From: Labrys okinawensis
GTDB lineage: Bacteria > Pseudomonadota > Alphaproteobacteria > Rhizobiales > Labraceae
Assembly (NCBI RefSeq): GCF_002982075.1
Contig: NZ_PUEJ01000001.1
Span: 186,001-250,000 of the forward strand
Reading direction: 5' to 3'
Length of the DNA stretch: 64,000 nt
In this document: positions 17,466 to 26,315 of the stretch, one piece after another
How positions within the stretch are numbered: the first letter of the stretch is position 1
How the letters are laid out: the number at the start of each line of letters is the position of its first letter
Made by a program: the position numbers and the translations under genes
Notes under the pieces: model-generated
What the model was told of the DNA's origin: nothing
Seen by the model: only the letters and a program-made list of their open reading frames with translations
Databases searched by the model: none

Positions 17466-19711
17466 TTTGCTGCCGCCATGCTCATGCGCTCCACCGGTAT
17501 CGAGGCCACCTTTTCGACGGTTGGGCCGGCAGGGCGGAGACGAAGGGCGTTGGCGACAACGATGATCGACGAGACGGACATGGCGAGCGCGGCCAGTAAA
17601 GGCGTGACATAGCCGGCCATCGCGACCGGGACGGCGAGCGCGTTGTAGACGATGGCGATCACGAAATTCTGCCGGACCAGCCGGTTGGCCCTGTGCGCTA
17701 TGTCGAGAGCCACGGGAATGGCGACGAGGCTGTCGTGCAGAAACACGAAATCGGCTGCGCTGCGTCCGATGTCCGCCGCGGTCGCGGGGGCCATCGACAC
17801 ATGAGCGGCCGACAGGGCAGGAGCATCGTTGAGGCCGTCGCCCACCATCAGTGTGCGGCGCCCCCCGGCTTTTGCCGCGGCGAGCCGTGCCACCTTCTCG
17901 CCCGGCATCAGGCCGGCTGCAAAATCCTCGATGTCCAGCGCCTTGGCGATGCCGGCGACGGCGCTTGGCCTGTCGCCGGACAGGATCTCGACGGAGAGTC
18001 CGGCATGGCGCAGCAGCTTCACCGTTTCGGCGGCGCCCGGGCGCAGTGCCTCCGCGATTTCGAAACGAGCCATCTCCCTCCCGTCGCACGAAAGGACCGT
18101 GCCGTCCGTGGCATCCTGCATGCCGAGAGCCCAACTCGCCCGGCCCAACCTAAATCGCCGGCCGTCGAGACGGGCTTCAAGGCCGAGCCCCGCCTGCTCG
18201 GTCACGTCGGAGGCATCGAGCCGCCGCCCTGCGGCGCCGGGTGCCGCCATCGCGATGGCCTGGGACACCGGATGGTTCGAATGCCGCGCCAGCGCGGCCG
18301 CGATCTCCAGGGCTCCGGGAGATACGCCGCGAAGATCGACGCGAGGCGTGCCGATGGTCAAGGTGCCGGTCTTGTCGAAGCAGACGGCCTCGACCTCGGC
18401 CAGGCGTTCGATGGCCGACCCATCCTTCATCATGATGCCGGCGTCGAACAGGCGGCGGGCGGCGATGACCTGGACGATGGGAACGGCGAGGCCGAGGGCG
18501 CAGGGGCAGGTGATGATCAGTACGGCGATCGCGATGCTGGTGGCGTTGTGCCAGTTTCCGCTGGCGGCCATCCAGCCGAGGAAGGTCACCAAGGCGGCGA
18601 GATGCACCACCGGTGAGTAGAGGCGGGCCGCCCGGTCGGCGATCCTGCGGTAACGCGCCCGCCCGTCTTCGGCGGCCTCCATCAGGCGTGTCATTTCAGC
18701 AAGGAAGGAGTCTCGTGCACGCGCCGTGGCCATGAGCCTGACGGGCGCACTCAGATTGAGCGCGCCGGCTTGGACGAAGGAGCCGGCCGCCACGGCCACC
18801 GGCATGCTTTCGCCTGTCGCCAAGGCGCAATCGAGGCTGGAGCTCCCGGACACGACCTGCCCGTCCACCGGTGCGCGGTCCCCCGCGGCGAGGATGATCG
18901 CCATGCCCGGCTCGATCTCGCCGATGGGCAGATAGTCGCGGCTGCCGTCGGGGCGCTCGACGGTCGCCCCGCGAGGAGAGAGCCGCAGCAAGGAGCGAAC
19001 CACGCTGCGCGCACGCTGGCGCATGGCGTGGTCGAGGGTGCGGCCGATCAGCAGAAAGAAGATCAGGCTGGTCGCGGCATCGAAATAGGCCTGGTGGCCC
19101 TGGTGCAGCGTATCGTAGAGGCTGAGCCCGAAGGCAAGCGTGATGCCGATGCTGATCGGCACGTCCATATTGGTGCGGCCATGCCTCAGCGCGGTCCAGG
19201 CCGAGCGATAGAAGACGCCGCCGGAATAGAACAGCGTCGGCAGGGCCAAAGCTGCCGATATCCAGTGGAAGGCCTGCCGGGTTTCCGCCTCGGCTCCGGA
19301 CCAGATCGAGACCGACAGCATCATGATGTTCATGGCCGCAAAGCCCGAGACCGCCAAGGCGCGGATGAGGTGGGCCATTTCCGGATCGAAGCTCCGATCT
19401 TCAGCCTCGTCCAGATGCGCCTTGTAGCCCACTGCCGCGAGCGCCGAAATCATGTCGGGCGGCGCCTTGCCGCGCCAGGTGACGGCAACGCGGCGCGTGG
19501 TCAGGTTGGCGCGGGCGCGTTCGACATGAGGAAGCCGCGAAAGCGCCCCTTCGATGCTCTGGATGCAGGCGCCGCAATGCATGTCGGGAACGGACAGGCT
19601 GGTCTGCCACGATCCGTTGCCCAGATCGCGGCTGGCCAGCGCGATCTCATCCTGGGAACTCGCCCGCCCGATGGCGGCGGCGAGTTCGACGCCATGTGCA
19701 CAGCAGCTCAT
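17462..19711 (-). CDS. ccoI: Copper-exporting P-type ATPase CcoI (FixI)
   Basis: P1B-type ATPase of 749 residues that supplies copper to the cbb3 oxidase. An N-terminal MSCCAHG cysteine cluster precedes a heavy-metal domain with MHCGAC (about residue 45). Then come eight membrane helices, the actuator CALATGESMPV, the ion-site CPC in ITCPCALGLAVPI, phosphorylation site CFDKTGTLTIGTP, and VGDGLNDAPALSAAHVSMA. I chose the ATG at 19711, which overlaps the upstream DUF2189 stop as ATGA; the frame is open further upstream, but that part is the antisense-like third frame of the DUF2189 gene. Confidence 0.95.
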   Translation of the reverse strand: MSCCAHGVELAAAIGRASSQDEIALASRDLGNGSWQTSLSVPDMHCGACIQSIEGALSRLPHVERARANLTTRRVAVTWRGKAPPDMISALAAVGYKAHLDEAEDRSFDPEMAHLIRALAVSGFAAMNIMMLSVSIWSGAEAETRQAFHWISAALALPTLFYSGGVFYRSAWTALRHGRTNMDVPISIGITLAFGLSLYDTLHQGHQAYFDAATSLIFFLLIGRTLDHAMRQRARSVVRSLLRLSPRGATVERPDGSRDYLPIGEIEPGMAIILAAGDRAPVDGQVVSGSSSLDCALATGESMPVAVAAGSFVQAGALNLSAPVRLMATARARDSFLAEMTRLMEAAEDGRARYRRIADRAARLYSPVVHLAALVTFLGWMAASGNWHNATSIAIAVLIITCPCALGLAVPIVQVIAARRLFDAGIMMKDGSAIERLAEVEAVCFDKTGTLTIGTPRVDLRGVSPGALEIAAALARHSNHPVSQAIAMAAPGAAGRRLDASDVTEQAGLGLEARLDGRRFRLGRASWALGMQDATDGTVLSCDGREMARFEIAEALRPGAAETVKLLRHAGLSVEILSGDRPSAVAGIAKALDIEDFAAGLMPGEKVARLAAAKAGGRRTLMVGDGLNDAPALSAAHVSMAPATAADIGRSAADFVFLHDSLVAIPVALDIAHRANRLVRQNFVIAIVYNALAVPVAMAGYVTPLLAALAMSVSSIIVVANALRLRPAGPTVEKVASIPVERMSMAAAK

Positions 19712-20496
19712 TCGATGGCCCGATAGCTGTGCCAGGTCGCATGGCCGAGCAGGGGGAAGATTACGATCAGCCCCAGCATTCCCGTCGCGAGGCTGGCGAG
19801 AAACAGGGCCAGAACGATGGCGCCCCACATCAGCATGACCGGCAGATTGCGGAACACCATGGAGATCGAGGTGCCCATGGCCGTGAAGGCATCGACGGGC
19901 TTGTCGAGCAGCATGGGAATGGAGAAGGTGCTGATGGCGAAAGCGAAGGCGGCGAAGACGCCTCCGACGACGGTGCCGGTCAACAGCATGGCCCAGCCGA
20001 TGGGCGTGGTGAACAGCATCTCGGCGACATGGTCGAGACCCGGGAAAGGGCGATAGCCGAAGAACAGGGCGTAGATGATGACGGCCGCCCGCATCCAGGC
20101 CAGCATGAGCAGGCACAGGATCGCCCCTGTATAGAGCACCTGGCCGCCGGATCGGGCCCTGACGAACATCATGCTGGTGAGTGTGAACGGTTTTCCGGCC
20201 TCCAGGGCACGGCTCTTCTCATAGAGGCCGATGGCCAGCAGCGGGCCGAGCACCATGAAGCCGGCCAGCGCCGGGAAGAGGATGTAGTCGAGGCCGAGCG
20301 CGCCGAGTGTCCACACGATGACGACCGAAACCGCGAAGACGACAAGGCCATAGGCCAGGCTGGGACCAGGCCGTTGGATGAGGTCGCGCCAGCCGGCGGC
20401 GAGCCAGCCGAAGGCGGCGGATGCCGGCAGATGTCGTCGGCGCCTTTCAGCAGCGGAGAGCAGGATGGCTTCGAGTTGGCTGTTGGATTGCATCAT
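19708..20496 (-). CDS. DUF2189 integral membrane protein
   Basis: Membrane protein of 262 residues with about six helices, for example GLVVFAVSVVIVWTLGALGL and VVGGVFAAFAFAISTFSIPM. The pattern RARSGGQVLYTGAILCLLML plus LGHATWHSYRAI at the end identifies DUF2189, a family of unknown function. Start at the double ATG (20496) behind GAGGGGGA. It occupies the place in the cco operon where many species carry ccoG and ccoH. Its stop is coupled to ccoI, so a role in oxidase assembly or membrane copper handling is possible, but this is inference. Confidence 0.85.
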   Translation of the reverse strand: MMQSNSQLEAILLSAAERRRRHLPASAAFGWLAAGWRDLIQRPGPSLAYGLVVFAVSVVIVWTLGALGLDYILFPALAGFMVLGPLLAIGLYEKSRALEAGKPFTLTSMMFVRARSGGQVLYTGAILCLLMLAWMRAAVIIYALFFGYRPFPGLDHVAEMLFTTPIGWAMLLTGTVVGGVFAAFAFAISTFSIPMLLDKPVDAFTAMGTSISMVFRNLPVMLMWGAIVLALFLASLATGMLGLIVIFPLLGHATWHSYRAIE

Positions 20497-20506
20497 GGAA
20501 TCCCCC

Positions 20507-20716
20507 TCAGCATGAGGATTGGGCGGCACCGAACGAGCCCGCATCGCGTGCCTCGCCCGTTGCCTTGTCGTGGGCGACGCAATCCGGCCGCGAGGCGAAA
20601 GCCACGTAGATCAGATGCGCATTGGCACCGGCGAACACGGCGACGACCAGCACGCTCAGAACGATCGCCGCCAGGCGCCATGGGCGGGGCTGCGGGCCGG
20701 CGGATCGCCCGGTCAT
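20507..20716 (-). CDS. Small single-helix membrane protein in the cco operon
   Basis: Open frame of 69 codons whose ATG overlaps the ccoP stop as ATGA. A basic N-terminus (MTGRSAGPQPRPWR) leads into one membrane helix (LAAIVLSVLVVAVFAGANAH); the outer part has two cysteines (RPDCVAHDK and the terminal AAQSSC). I recognise similar short proteins with NAHLxYVA and a final AxSxC from rhizobial genomes, without known function. It sits where ccoH (FixH) is often found but is far too short to be FixH. The coupling and the family-like ends make it a real gene. Confidence 0.75.
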   Translation of the reverse strand: MTGRSAGPQPRPWRLAAIVLSVLVVAVFAGANAHLIYVAFASRPDCVAHDKATGEARDAGSFGAAQSSC

Positions 20717-21582
20717 GGCTTGGCCGCCTCGAGCGTCGAGACGTAGAGCGCCAGGATCTTCCGGCTCGTCTCCGACAGGCGGCCTTCCCAATGCGGCATA
20801 TACCCCTGCCGGCCTCCATAGATGGTGGTGTAGAGTGTCTGGCTGTCGCCGCCATAGATCCAGAAGCGATCGGTCAGATCCGGTGCGCCCACATCCGTCT
20901 TGCCTTTCGCATTGGCGCCGTGGCATGCGGCGCAGTTGGCGGCGAACACCTCTTGCCCCGCCTCGATCTGCGTGCTGTCGCCCTGCTTGCCGGATAGCGA
21001 CTGCACATAGGCGACGACATCCTCGATCTTCGCCGCGTCGAGCACGTGCTGGCGGCCGAAGGCCAGCATCTGGGAAACCCTTGTATCGGGATGGCCCGAA
21101 TTGATGCCGATGCGAATGGTCTCGGCAATGGTTTCGGGCGAGCCGCCCCACAGCCAGCTCTTCGATGTCAGATTGGGGAAGCCGGGACCGCCGGTCGCCT
21201 TGGCGCCGTGGCAGGCCGCGCAATTGTCGCGAAAGAGGGTCTGGCCGGTTTCCCTGACCTTTTGCATCAGCGCGGGATCGGCCTCGATCGCGGCGAAGTC
21301 CCTGGAGGCGATCTCCGCCTCCCAACTGCTGCGCTCGACGGCTGCCTGCTTGACCTGGTCACTCACCAATTGCTGCTGGTCGATACCGAGCAGGCCCTTG
21401 GTATAGGTCGTGACCAACGGAAAAGCCGGATAGAGCAGCCAGCAGATCAGCGAGAATGCAAAACCGAGCGCTAGAAAGACGAACACTACCTTCGGCACCG
21501 GGGTGTCGAGTTCCTCGATGCCGTTCCAATCATGGCCGGTGGTCATCCGGCCCGTGACGCTATCGCGTTTGCCTTCCTGCAT
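20713..21582 (-). CDS. ccoP: cbb3 oxidase dihaem cytochrome c subunit CcoP
   Basis: Membrane-anchored cytochrome of 289 residues that passes electrons to CcoO. An N-terminal cytoplasmic tail contains DWNGIEELDTPVP, the usual CcoP opening. One helix follows (VVFVFLALGFAFSLICWLLY), then two CAACH haem-c motifs (about residues 120 and 214) each with a distal methionine region. Good ribosome site before ATG 21582; 3 bases downstream of ccoQ. Length matches the family. Confidence 0.96.
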   Translation of the reverse strand: MQEGKRDSVTGRMTTGHDWNGIEELDTPVPKVVFVFLALGFAFSLICWLLYPAFPLVTTYTKGLLGIDQQQLVSDQVKQAAVERSSWEAEIASRDFAAIEADPALMQKVRETGQTLFRDNCAACHGAKATGGPGFPNLTSKSWLWGGSPETIAETIRIGINSGHPDTRVSQMLAFGRQHVLDAAKIEDVVAYVQSLSGKQGDSTQIEAGQEVFAANCAACHGANAKGKTDVGAPDLTDRFWIYGGDSQTLYTTIYGGRQGYMPHWEGRLSETSRKILALYVSTLEAAKP

Positions 21583-21585
21583 GGC

Positions 21586-21756
21586 TCACCGTCCCGGCCG
21601 ATCAGTCGTATCGAGGATGCTGTTTGCGGCCCTGTCGAATTCCGCCTTCTTGGCCGGCCACAGGGCGTAGATCGTGACCGCGATGGAAAAGCCGATCAGG
21701 TAGAAAAGGCCCCAGCTTTTTGAAAAAGCGACGACGCTCTGGTGATCGAAATCCAT
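21586..21756 (-). CDS. ccoQ: cbb3 oxidase small subunit CcoQ
   Basis: Protein of 56 residues starting MDFDHQSVVAFSKSWGLFYL with one membrane helix (IGFSIAVTIYALWPA) and a short charged tail (KKAEFDRAA), the standard CcoQ layout. It lies between ccoO (one base upstream) and ccoP (3 bases downstream) on the minus strand. CcoQ stabilises the oxidase complex. Confidence 0.93.
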   Translation of the reverse strand: MDFDHQSVVAFSKSWGLFYLIGFSIAVTIYALWPAKKAEFDRAANSILDTTDRPGR

Positions 21757-21757
21757 T

Positions 21758-22510
21758 TCACTTCTCCGCGACGGTCGGCGGCTGCGTCGCGCCAGCCGCC
21801 GGCTTGTAGGGAATGTCGGTTTGTCGGCCGAGGATCTGCAGATAGGCGACCAGCGCGTCCATCTCGGTCAGCTCGCCTGGATTGCCGTCGAAATCCCGGA
21901 CATTGGTGGCCTCGCCATAACGCTCCTTCACGCCGGTGGAGGCGTCGGCATCCGGAGCAGCCTGGCCATAGGCGTCCGCTGTCGCGTTCTTGACCATGGC
22001 GTCGGTATAGGGAACACCCACCTTGCGCTGCGCTGCGAGATTGAGCGACAGGCCGTCGATCGTCAGGGCGTTGGCTGCCAGCCAGCCATATCTAGGCATG
22101 ACCGATTCCGGCACCACGGCTCGAGGATTGATGAGATGGGCCACATGCCAGGCATCCGAATATTTGCCGCCGAGACGCGCGATATCGGGGCCGGTGCGCT
22201 TGGATCCCCACAGCATCGGGTGGTCGTATTTCGACTCCACCGCCAGGGAGTAGGGGCCGTAGCGCTCGACTTCGTCGCGCAGGGTGCGGATCATCTGGGA
22301 GTGGCAGGCATAGCAGCCTTCGCGGATGTAGATATCGCGCCCCGCCAGTTCCAGCGGCGTATAGAGGCGCATATCCGGCGCCTTCTCGACCGTCTGATCG
22401 ATGGTGAAGAGGGGCGCGATCTCGATGAAGCCGCCGATCGACGAGACGACGAGGATGGCGGCGAGGAAAGCGATGGAGTTGCGCTCGAGCTTGCGGTGAA
22501 TTTCGGGCAT
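21758..22510 (-). CDS. ccoO: cbb3 oxidase monohaem cytochrome c subunit CcoO
   Basis: Membrane-anchored monohaem cytochrome, 250 residues. N-terminal anchor (NSIAFLAAILVVSSIGGFIE), then TPLELAGRDIYIREGCYACH with the single CxxCH haem site (about 66-70), RYGPYSLAVESKYDHPMLWG and SVMPRYGWLA with the axial methionine. I chose ATG 22510 (MPEIHRKLERN) with GGAG upstream, 4 bases after ccoN; the frame extends further but into ccoN. Confidence 0.96.
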   Translation of the reverse strand: MPEIHRKLERNSIAFLAAILVVSSIGGFIEIAPLFTIDQTVEKAPDMRLYTPLELAGRDIYIREGCYACHSQMIRTLRDEVERYGPYSLAVESKYDHPMLWGSKRTGPDIARLGGKYSDAWHVAHLINPRAVVPESVMPRYGWLAANALTIDGLSLNLAAQRKVGVPYTDAMVKNATADAYGQAAPDADASTGVKERYGEATNVRDFDGNPGELTEMDALVAYLQILGRQTDIPYKPAAGATQPPTVAEK

Positions 22511-22514
22511 GTCG

Positions 22515-24188
22515 TTACTCCGCCGGCATCGAGGCAAGGCTCGGCACATCCTGCGCCGGGACATCCTGGGACGGCGCATCGTGTTCGCCGCTGCGCCCGG
22601 TTTCGGCCTGGCTTGTGCGAATGGTCATCCAGACATTGAGGGAGCCCACCACGGCGCCGGCCAGGAAGAACAGGCCGCCAATGGTGCGGGCGATGTAATA
22701 GGGGTGCATCGCAACCAGGCTTTCGACGAAGGAATATTGGAGCGTGCCGCTGTCATTGTAGGTGCGCCACATCAGGCCCTGGATGATGCCCGAATTCCAC
22801 ATGGCGAAGACGTAGATGATGGTGCCGGAGAGGGCGAGCCAGAAGTGCAGCTCGATGAGCCTGGGCGACCACATGGCCTCGCGCTTCCACATCCAGGGCA
22901 CCAGGGCGTAGATCGACCCGAAGGTGATCATCGCCACCCAGCCCAGCGCCCCGGCATGGACGTGGCCGATGGTCCAGTCCGTGTAGTGCGACAGCGCGTT
23001 GACGGGGCGGATCGCCATGAACGAGCCTTCGAAGGTCGACAGCCCGTAAAAGACGGCGGCGACCATCATGAAGCGCAGCGTGGCGTCGTCGCGGACCCTG
23101 TGCCAGGCCCCGTTCAGCGTGGCGAGCGCATTGCCGGCCGATGCCCAGGAGGGGACCAGCAGCATCACCGAGAAGGTCATGCCGAGGGTCTGCACCCAAT
23201 GAGGGAGGGCGGTGTAGTGCAGGTGGTGCGAGCCAGCCCACATATAGAGGAAGGTGATGCCCCAGAAGCTGATGATCGAGAGCCGGTAGGAAAAGATCGG
23301 CCGGCCCGCGCGCTTGGGCAGATAGTAATACATCATGCCCAGGAAGCCGGAGGTCAGGAAGAAGGCCACCGCATTGTGGCCGTACCACCACTGCGTCATG
23401 GCATCCTGCACGCCCGAGAACAGCGAGTAGCTCTTGGTCGAGCCGAGGGAAAGCGGCACGGCGAGATTGTTGACGATATGCAGCACCGCCACGACCAGGA
23501 TGAAGGCCATGTAGTACCAGTTGGCGACGTAGATATGCGGTTCCTTGCGGCGCGCGAGCGTGCGGATGAAGATCAGGAAATAGACGACCCACACGATGAC
23601 CAACCAGAGGTCCGCATACCATTCCGGCTCGGCATATTCCTTGGATTGGGTCACGCCCATCAGGTAGCCGCTGGCGGCGACGACGCAGAACAGATTGTAG
23701 CCGAGCAGCACGAACCAGGGGCTGACCTGGTCCGGCAGCCGGGCGCGCGAGGTCCGCTGCAGGACGTGGAAGGAAGTCGCGATCAGCGCATTGCCGCCGA
23801 AGCCGAAAATGACCCCGCTGGTGTGAACCGGGCGAAGCCGGCCGAAACTCGCCCAGGCGGCGTCGAAGGTGAGATCCGGCCAGGCCAGGAGTGCGGCCAC
23901 CCAGACCCCGACGAACATGCCGATGACGGCCCAGATCATGGTGAGGACGATGCCGACCCGGGTCGGATCGTCGTAATATTCCTCCAGGCGCGACGCCGTC
24001 GGCTCGGGATCGAAGTAATGCCCGATCAATGCGAAGGTGAGTCCCAGCGCCGCGGCCACCACGATGAAACCGTGCACCCCCAGCGGCTCGCCGCGGCCGC
24101 CAACCGCCATCGCCAGGCCGAAGATACCGACCAGGACTACAATCGCCAGCGCCAGCTGACGTTCGCTCACTGTGAGGCGGGAGATCAT
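22515..24188 (-). CDS. ccoN: cbb3-type cytochrome c oxidase subunit I CcoN
   Basis: Catalytic subunit of the high-affinity oxygen reductase, 557 residues, about 13 membrane helices. Diagnostic stretches are RPVHTSGVIFGFGGNALIAT (haem-b ligand histidine), WWYGHNAVAFFLTSGFLGMM (copper-B histidine), MWAGSHHLHYTALPHW (further copper-B histidines) and TIGHVHAGALGWVAM (haem ligands). First gene of the cco operon; a perfect FNR/FixK box lies about 90 bp upstream, so it should be induced at low oxygen. Confidence 0.97.
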   Translation of the reverse strand: MISRLTVSERQLALAIVVLVGIFGLAMAVGGRGEPLGVHGFIVVAAALGLTFALIGHYFDPEPTASRLEEYYDDPTRVGIVLTMIWAVIGMFVGVWVAALLAWPDLTFDAAWASFGRLRPVHTSGVIFGFGGNALIATSFHVLQRTSRARLPDQVSPWFVLLGYNLFCVVAASGYLMGVTQSKEYAEPEWYADLWLVIVWVVYFLIFIRTLARRKEPHIYVANWYYMAFILVVAVLHIVNNLAVPLSLGSTKSYSLFSGVQDAMTQWWYGHNAVAFFLTSGFLGMMYYYLPKRAGRPIFSYRLSIISFWGITFLYMWAGSHHLHYTALPHWVQTLGMTFSVMLLVPSWASAGNALATLNGAWHRVRDDATLRFMMVAAVFYGLSTFEGSFMAIRPVNALSHYTDWTIGHVHAGALGWVAMITFGSIYALVPWMWKREAMWSPRLIELHFWLALSGTIIYVFAMWNSGIIQGLMWRTYNDSGTLQYSFVESLVAMHPYYIARTIGGLFFLAGAVVGSLNVWMTIRTSQAETGRSGEHDAPSQDVPAQDVPSLASMPAE

Positions 24189-24566
24189 GCCATCGGCTCC
24201 ATCGGCCTTCCACTCCGTTGCCGGACCGACAGGTCAGGCCCGAGGATTGACGATTGGCAGATCGCTGGCGGTTCTCCCTTGATTTAGATCAACGTCGAGG
24301 CCAGGAAGCGGCCGATTCACAAAATTGACGCTTGGCGACGGTTGATCGGTGGTCCGGGCGTGGCAGCCGAGCTTTCGAAGCGGCCGGCAACTGGCTCGCG
24401 CGTACCTCGGTGACATCGCCGCCGTCGACGAGCGTCTGGTGCAAGAATGTCCACTGGCTTTTCGACGCTCTCCGCTGAACGGCAGGCGCGTGTGGCCCCG
24501 GAGCGAAGTTCATACGTCGGAAAGGACTGCGTAAAGCGCGTACAGGTGCGAATGCCCCGTTCGCAC
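24189..24566. other. Intergenic stretch between ccoN and the metallophosphoesterase gene
   Basis: Holds the anaerobox at 24279-24292 and the cco promoter. The rest (24300-24566) shows no open frame with family likeness, no hairpin terminator and no RNA gene that I can support. Confidence 0.55.
24279..24292. promoter_or_regulatory. FNR/FixK-type anaerobox upstream of ccoN
   Basis: TTGATTTAGATCAA is a perfect TTGAT-N4-ATCAA palindrome centred about 97 bases before the ccoN start. If it acts as a class II site at -41.5, transcription would begin near 24244 with a leader of about 55 bases. It is the only perfect copy I found in the window. Confidence 0.85.
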
Positions 24567-25376
24567 TCAGAAGAAGGGCATCGGTCCGGGAAAGTTTCCG
24601 ATCGGCACCCAGTGGGTCACCAGGCCATGCCCAGGCCGCCAATGATGCAGCAGGAAGGCCGGCGGCTCGACATAGGAGGCCGGCACCGAGTCTTCCGCGA
24701 GGCGGAGGGCGATGGAGGTTGCGGTGCTCGGCGCGGTCATGAGCGTCGTTCCGGCGAACTGTGCCTGCATGAAACGATGAACATGCCCGCAGAGGACACG
24801 TTCGATATTCCCATGGCGAAGCAAGAGCTCGGCCAGTCGCTCGCCACGGAGGCACTTATAGGCGTCGATGAAATGGATGCCGCTCTCGATCGGCGGCTGG
24901 TGCATCAGGATGACGGTCGGCTGGTCCGGGCATCGGGTCAGCGCCTGCTCGAGCCAGAGGAATGCCGCGTCATCGATGTCGCCATGATGCTGGCCGGGAA
25001 CGGTGACGTCGAAGCCGATTACACGCACCCGCCATCGCGCGCCGGTATCGAAATGGAGCGGGCCCGCGGCCGTCGGATACCCGGTTTCACGAAAACAGGC
25101 CCTGAAGGCCTCACGCTCGTCGTGATTGCCAGGGATGGCATAAACGGGCTGGCGCAGTCTCGCCAAGGCATGCCGGACGGTCTCATATTCCGCTTCGGTG
25201 GCTTCGTCGACCAGATCGCCGCCGATGATCACGAGGTCCGGTTCCGGCCTGAGCGCGTTGAGCGTTTCTACTGCTAGATCGAACATGGCATTGGAATCCA
25301 CCAGTCCCTGATAGAGGTGACCTTTCTCTCGCAGGTGAGGATCGGACAAATGGGCGATCAGCACTCTTGGCCTCAT
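24567..25376 (-). CDS. Metallophosphoesterase, class III cyclic-nucleotide phosphodiesterase-like
   Basis: Cytosolic dinuclear-metal phosphoesterase, 269 residues. All five motif blocks are present: AHLSDPHL, IIGGDLVDEA, IPGNHDERE, LMHQPP and CGHVHRFMQ. The GNHD plus GHVH arrangement and length match the CpdA/Icc and GpdQ-like group that cleaves cAMP or glycerophosphodiesters. I start at ATG 25376, directly before the first strand (MRPRVLIAHLSDPHL); the frame is open to 25451 and would then overlap the DUF2165 gene. Substrate not determined. Confidence 0.88.
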   Translation of the reverse strand: MRPRVLIAHLSDPHLREKGHLYQGLVDSNAMFDLAVETLNALRPEPDLVIIGGDLVDEATEAEYETVRHALARLRQPVYAIPGNHDEREAFRACFRETGYPTAAGPLHFDTGARWRVRVIGFDVTVPGQHHGDIDDAAFLWLEQALTRCPDQPTVILMHQPPIESGIHFIDAYKCLRGERLAELLLRHGNIERVLCGHVHRFMQAQFAGTTLMTAPSTATSIALRLAEDSVPASYVEPPAFLLHHWRPGHGLVTHWVPIGNFPGPMPFF

Positions 25377-25428
25377 CAAAAGTCGTGTGTCGAGCCGGGT
25401 CACGTTTGCGAAAAGGAGTGACGGATCC

Positions 25429-25935
25429 TCATGCCGTGAGGCTCTCGACATCCTCGTCGGCCTGCATGATGAAGATCAGCACGAGGAGGATGGTGACATA
25501 GAATCTGAAGGCGGGATTCTGGCCGTTCCAGGTCGATGATTGCCACATGGCAAACCACTCTCCGCCGATCACCATGAAGCCGAAGAACCAGACGAGAAAC
25601 CCGATCGTGGACGCGATGACGGCGTAATTCTTGGCGGCATGAAAACTTTTTGCCGGTGCGTGGCGTGCTTTCCAGAGCGAAGCGCCGGCAAGCAAATACA
25701 AGATGCAGGTCATGGCTTCGCCGGCTATGATGAGAATATAGGAGGCATTCCATAGCAGTGGATTGCTGATCGACCGATACATCAGGCTATTACCGGGAAA
25801 TGTACTGTCCATGGACAGGACATGCTTCACGAATTCGTAGTTCGAGCCGTAGTCGGTGATATTGCCAAAGGTGACGAGAAAGGCGAAAACCGCAAGGCAA
25901 AGGCACATGACGATCTTGGCGTAGCGCGTGGACAT
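25429..25935 (-). CDS. DUF2165 family small integral membrane protein
   Basis: Membrane protein of 168 residues with four helices: IVMCLCLAVFAFLVTFGNIT, NASYILIIAGEAMTCILYLL, YAVIASTIGFLVWFFGFMVI and FYVTILLVLIFIMQADE. The segment TDYGSNYEFVKHVLSMDSTF and the late GGEWFAMWQSSTWNGQ are signatures of DUF2165, whose function is unknown. It precedes the phosphoesterase gene in the same direction. Confidence 0.88.
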   Translation of the reverse strand: MSTRYAKIVMCLCLAVFAFLVTFGNITDYGSNYEFVKHVLSMDSTFPGNSLMYRSISNPLLWNASYILIIAGEAMTCILYLLAGASLWKARHAPAKSFHAAKNYAVIASTIGFLVWFFGFMVIGGEWFAMWQSSTWNGQNPAFRFYVTILLVLIFIMQADEDVESLTA

Positions 25936-25974
25936 AGGCTGTGTTTCCTCGATTGAGACGGATGGGCCCTTGAC

Positions 25975-26229
25975 GTGAACAACTCTCCAGCCAGCCCGCC
26001 ACGGAGCGGCAGCATCGTTCTCACGGCCAGTGCGAAGGCTTTTGCGGACGGGGCGGGCATAGGGAAGGCCCTTCTCGCCGTGAACCTGCCACCGGAATGC
26101 GTGGTCGGCGATTGGGTGACTGTCTCCGGCTTTGATTTTGCCGTGTTACGTCGCCGCTGGATCTGCGTGGACGATGCCGCCAGCCTGGAGATCACACTCG
26201 ACCATCCCGCGGGTCGCGGCCCACGCTGA
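25975..26229 (+). CDS. Small hypothetical protein
   Basis: Open frame of 84 codons starting with GTG. The C-terminal half (CVVGDWVTVSGFDFAVLRRR followed by WICVDDAASLEITLDHP) looks like a beta-rich protein with codon use like its neighbours, and I see no better gene on the other strand. No strong ribosome site is present and I do not recognise a family. It lies between divergent minus-strand genes and could be spurious. Confidence 0.4.
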   Translation: MNNSPASPPRSGSIVLTASAKAFADGAGIGKALLAVNLPPECVVGDWVTVSGFDFAVLRRRWICVDDAASLEITLDHPAGRGPR

Positions 26230-26315
26230 CAGGGCGTGCGGATCTGCCTTCGCCGTCCGGCAAAATCGCTTTGCGGCATCGGGTCTCCATCGAGAAGCTC
26301 GGACATCCGAACACC

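Noticed and set aside
22753..24213. 486-codon minus-strand open frame
   Set aside because: Same strand as ccoN but in another frame; no family likeness, whereas ccoN is unmistakable.
22509..24287. 592-codon plus-strand open frame
   Set aside because: Antisense to ccoN, rich in H, D, R and G as expected of a shadow frame; no domain recognisable.
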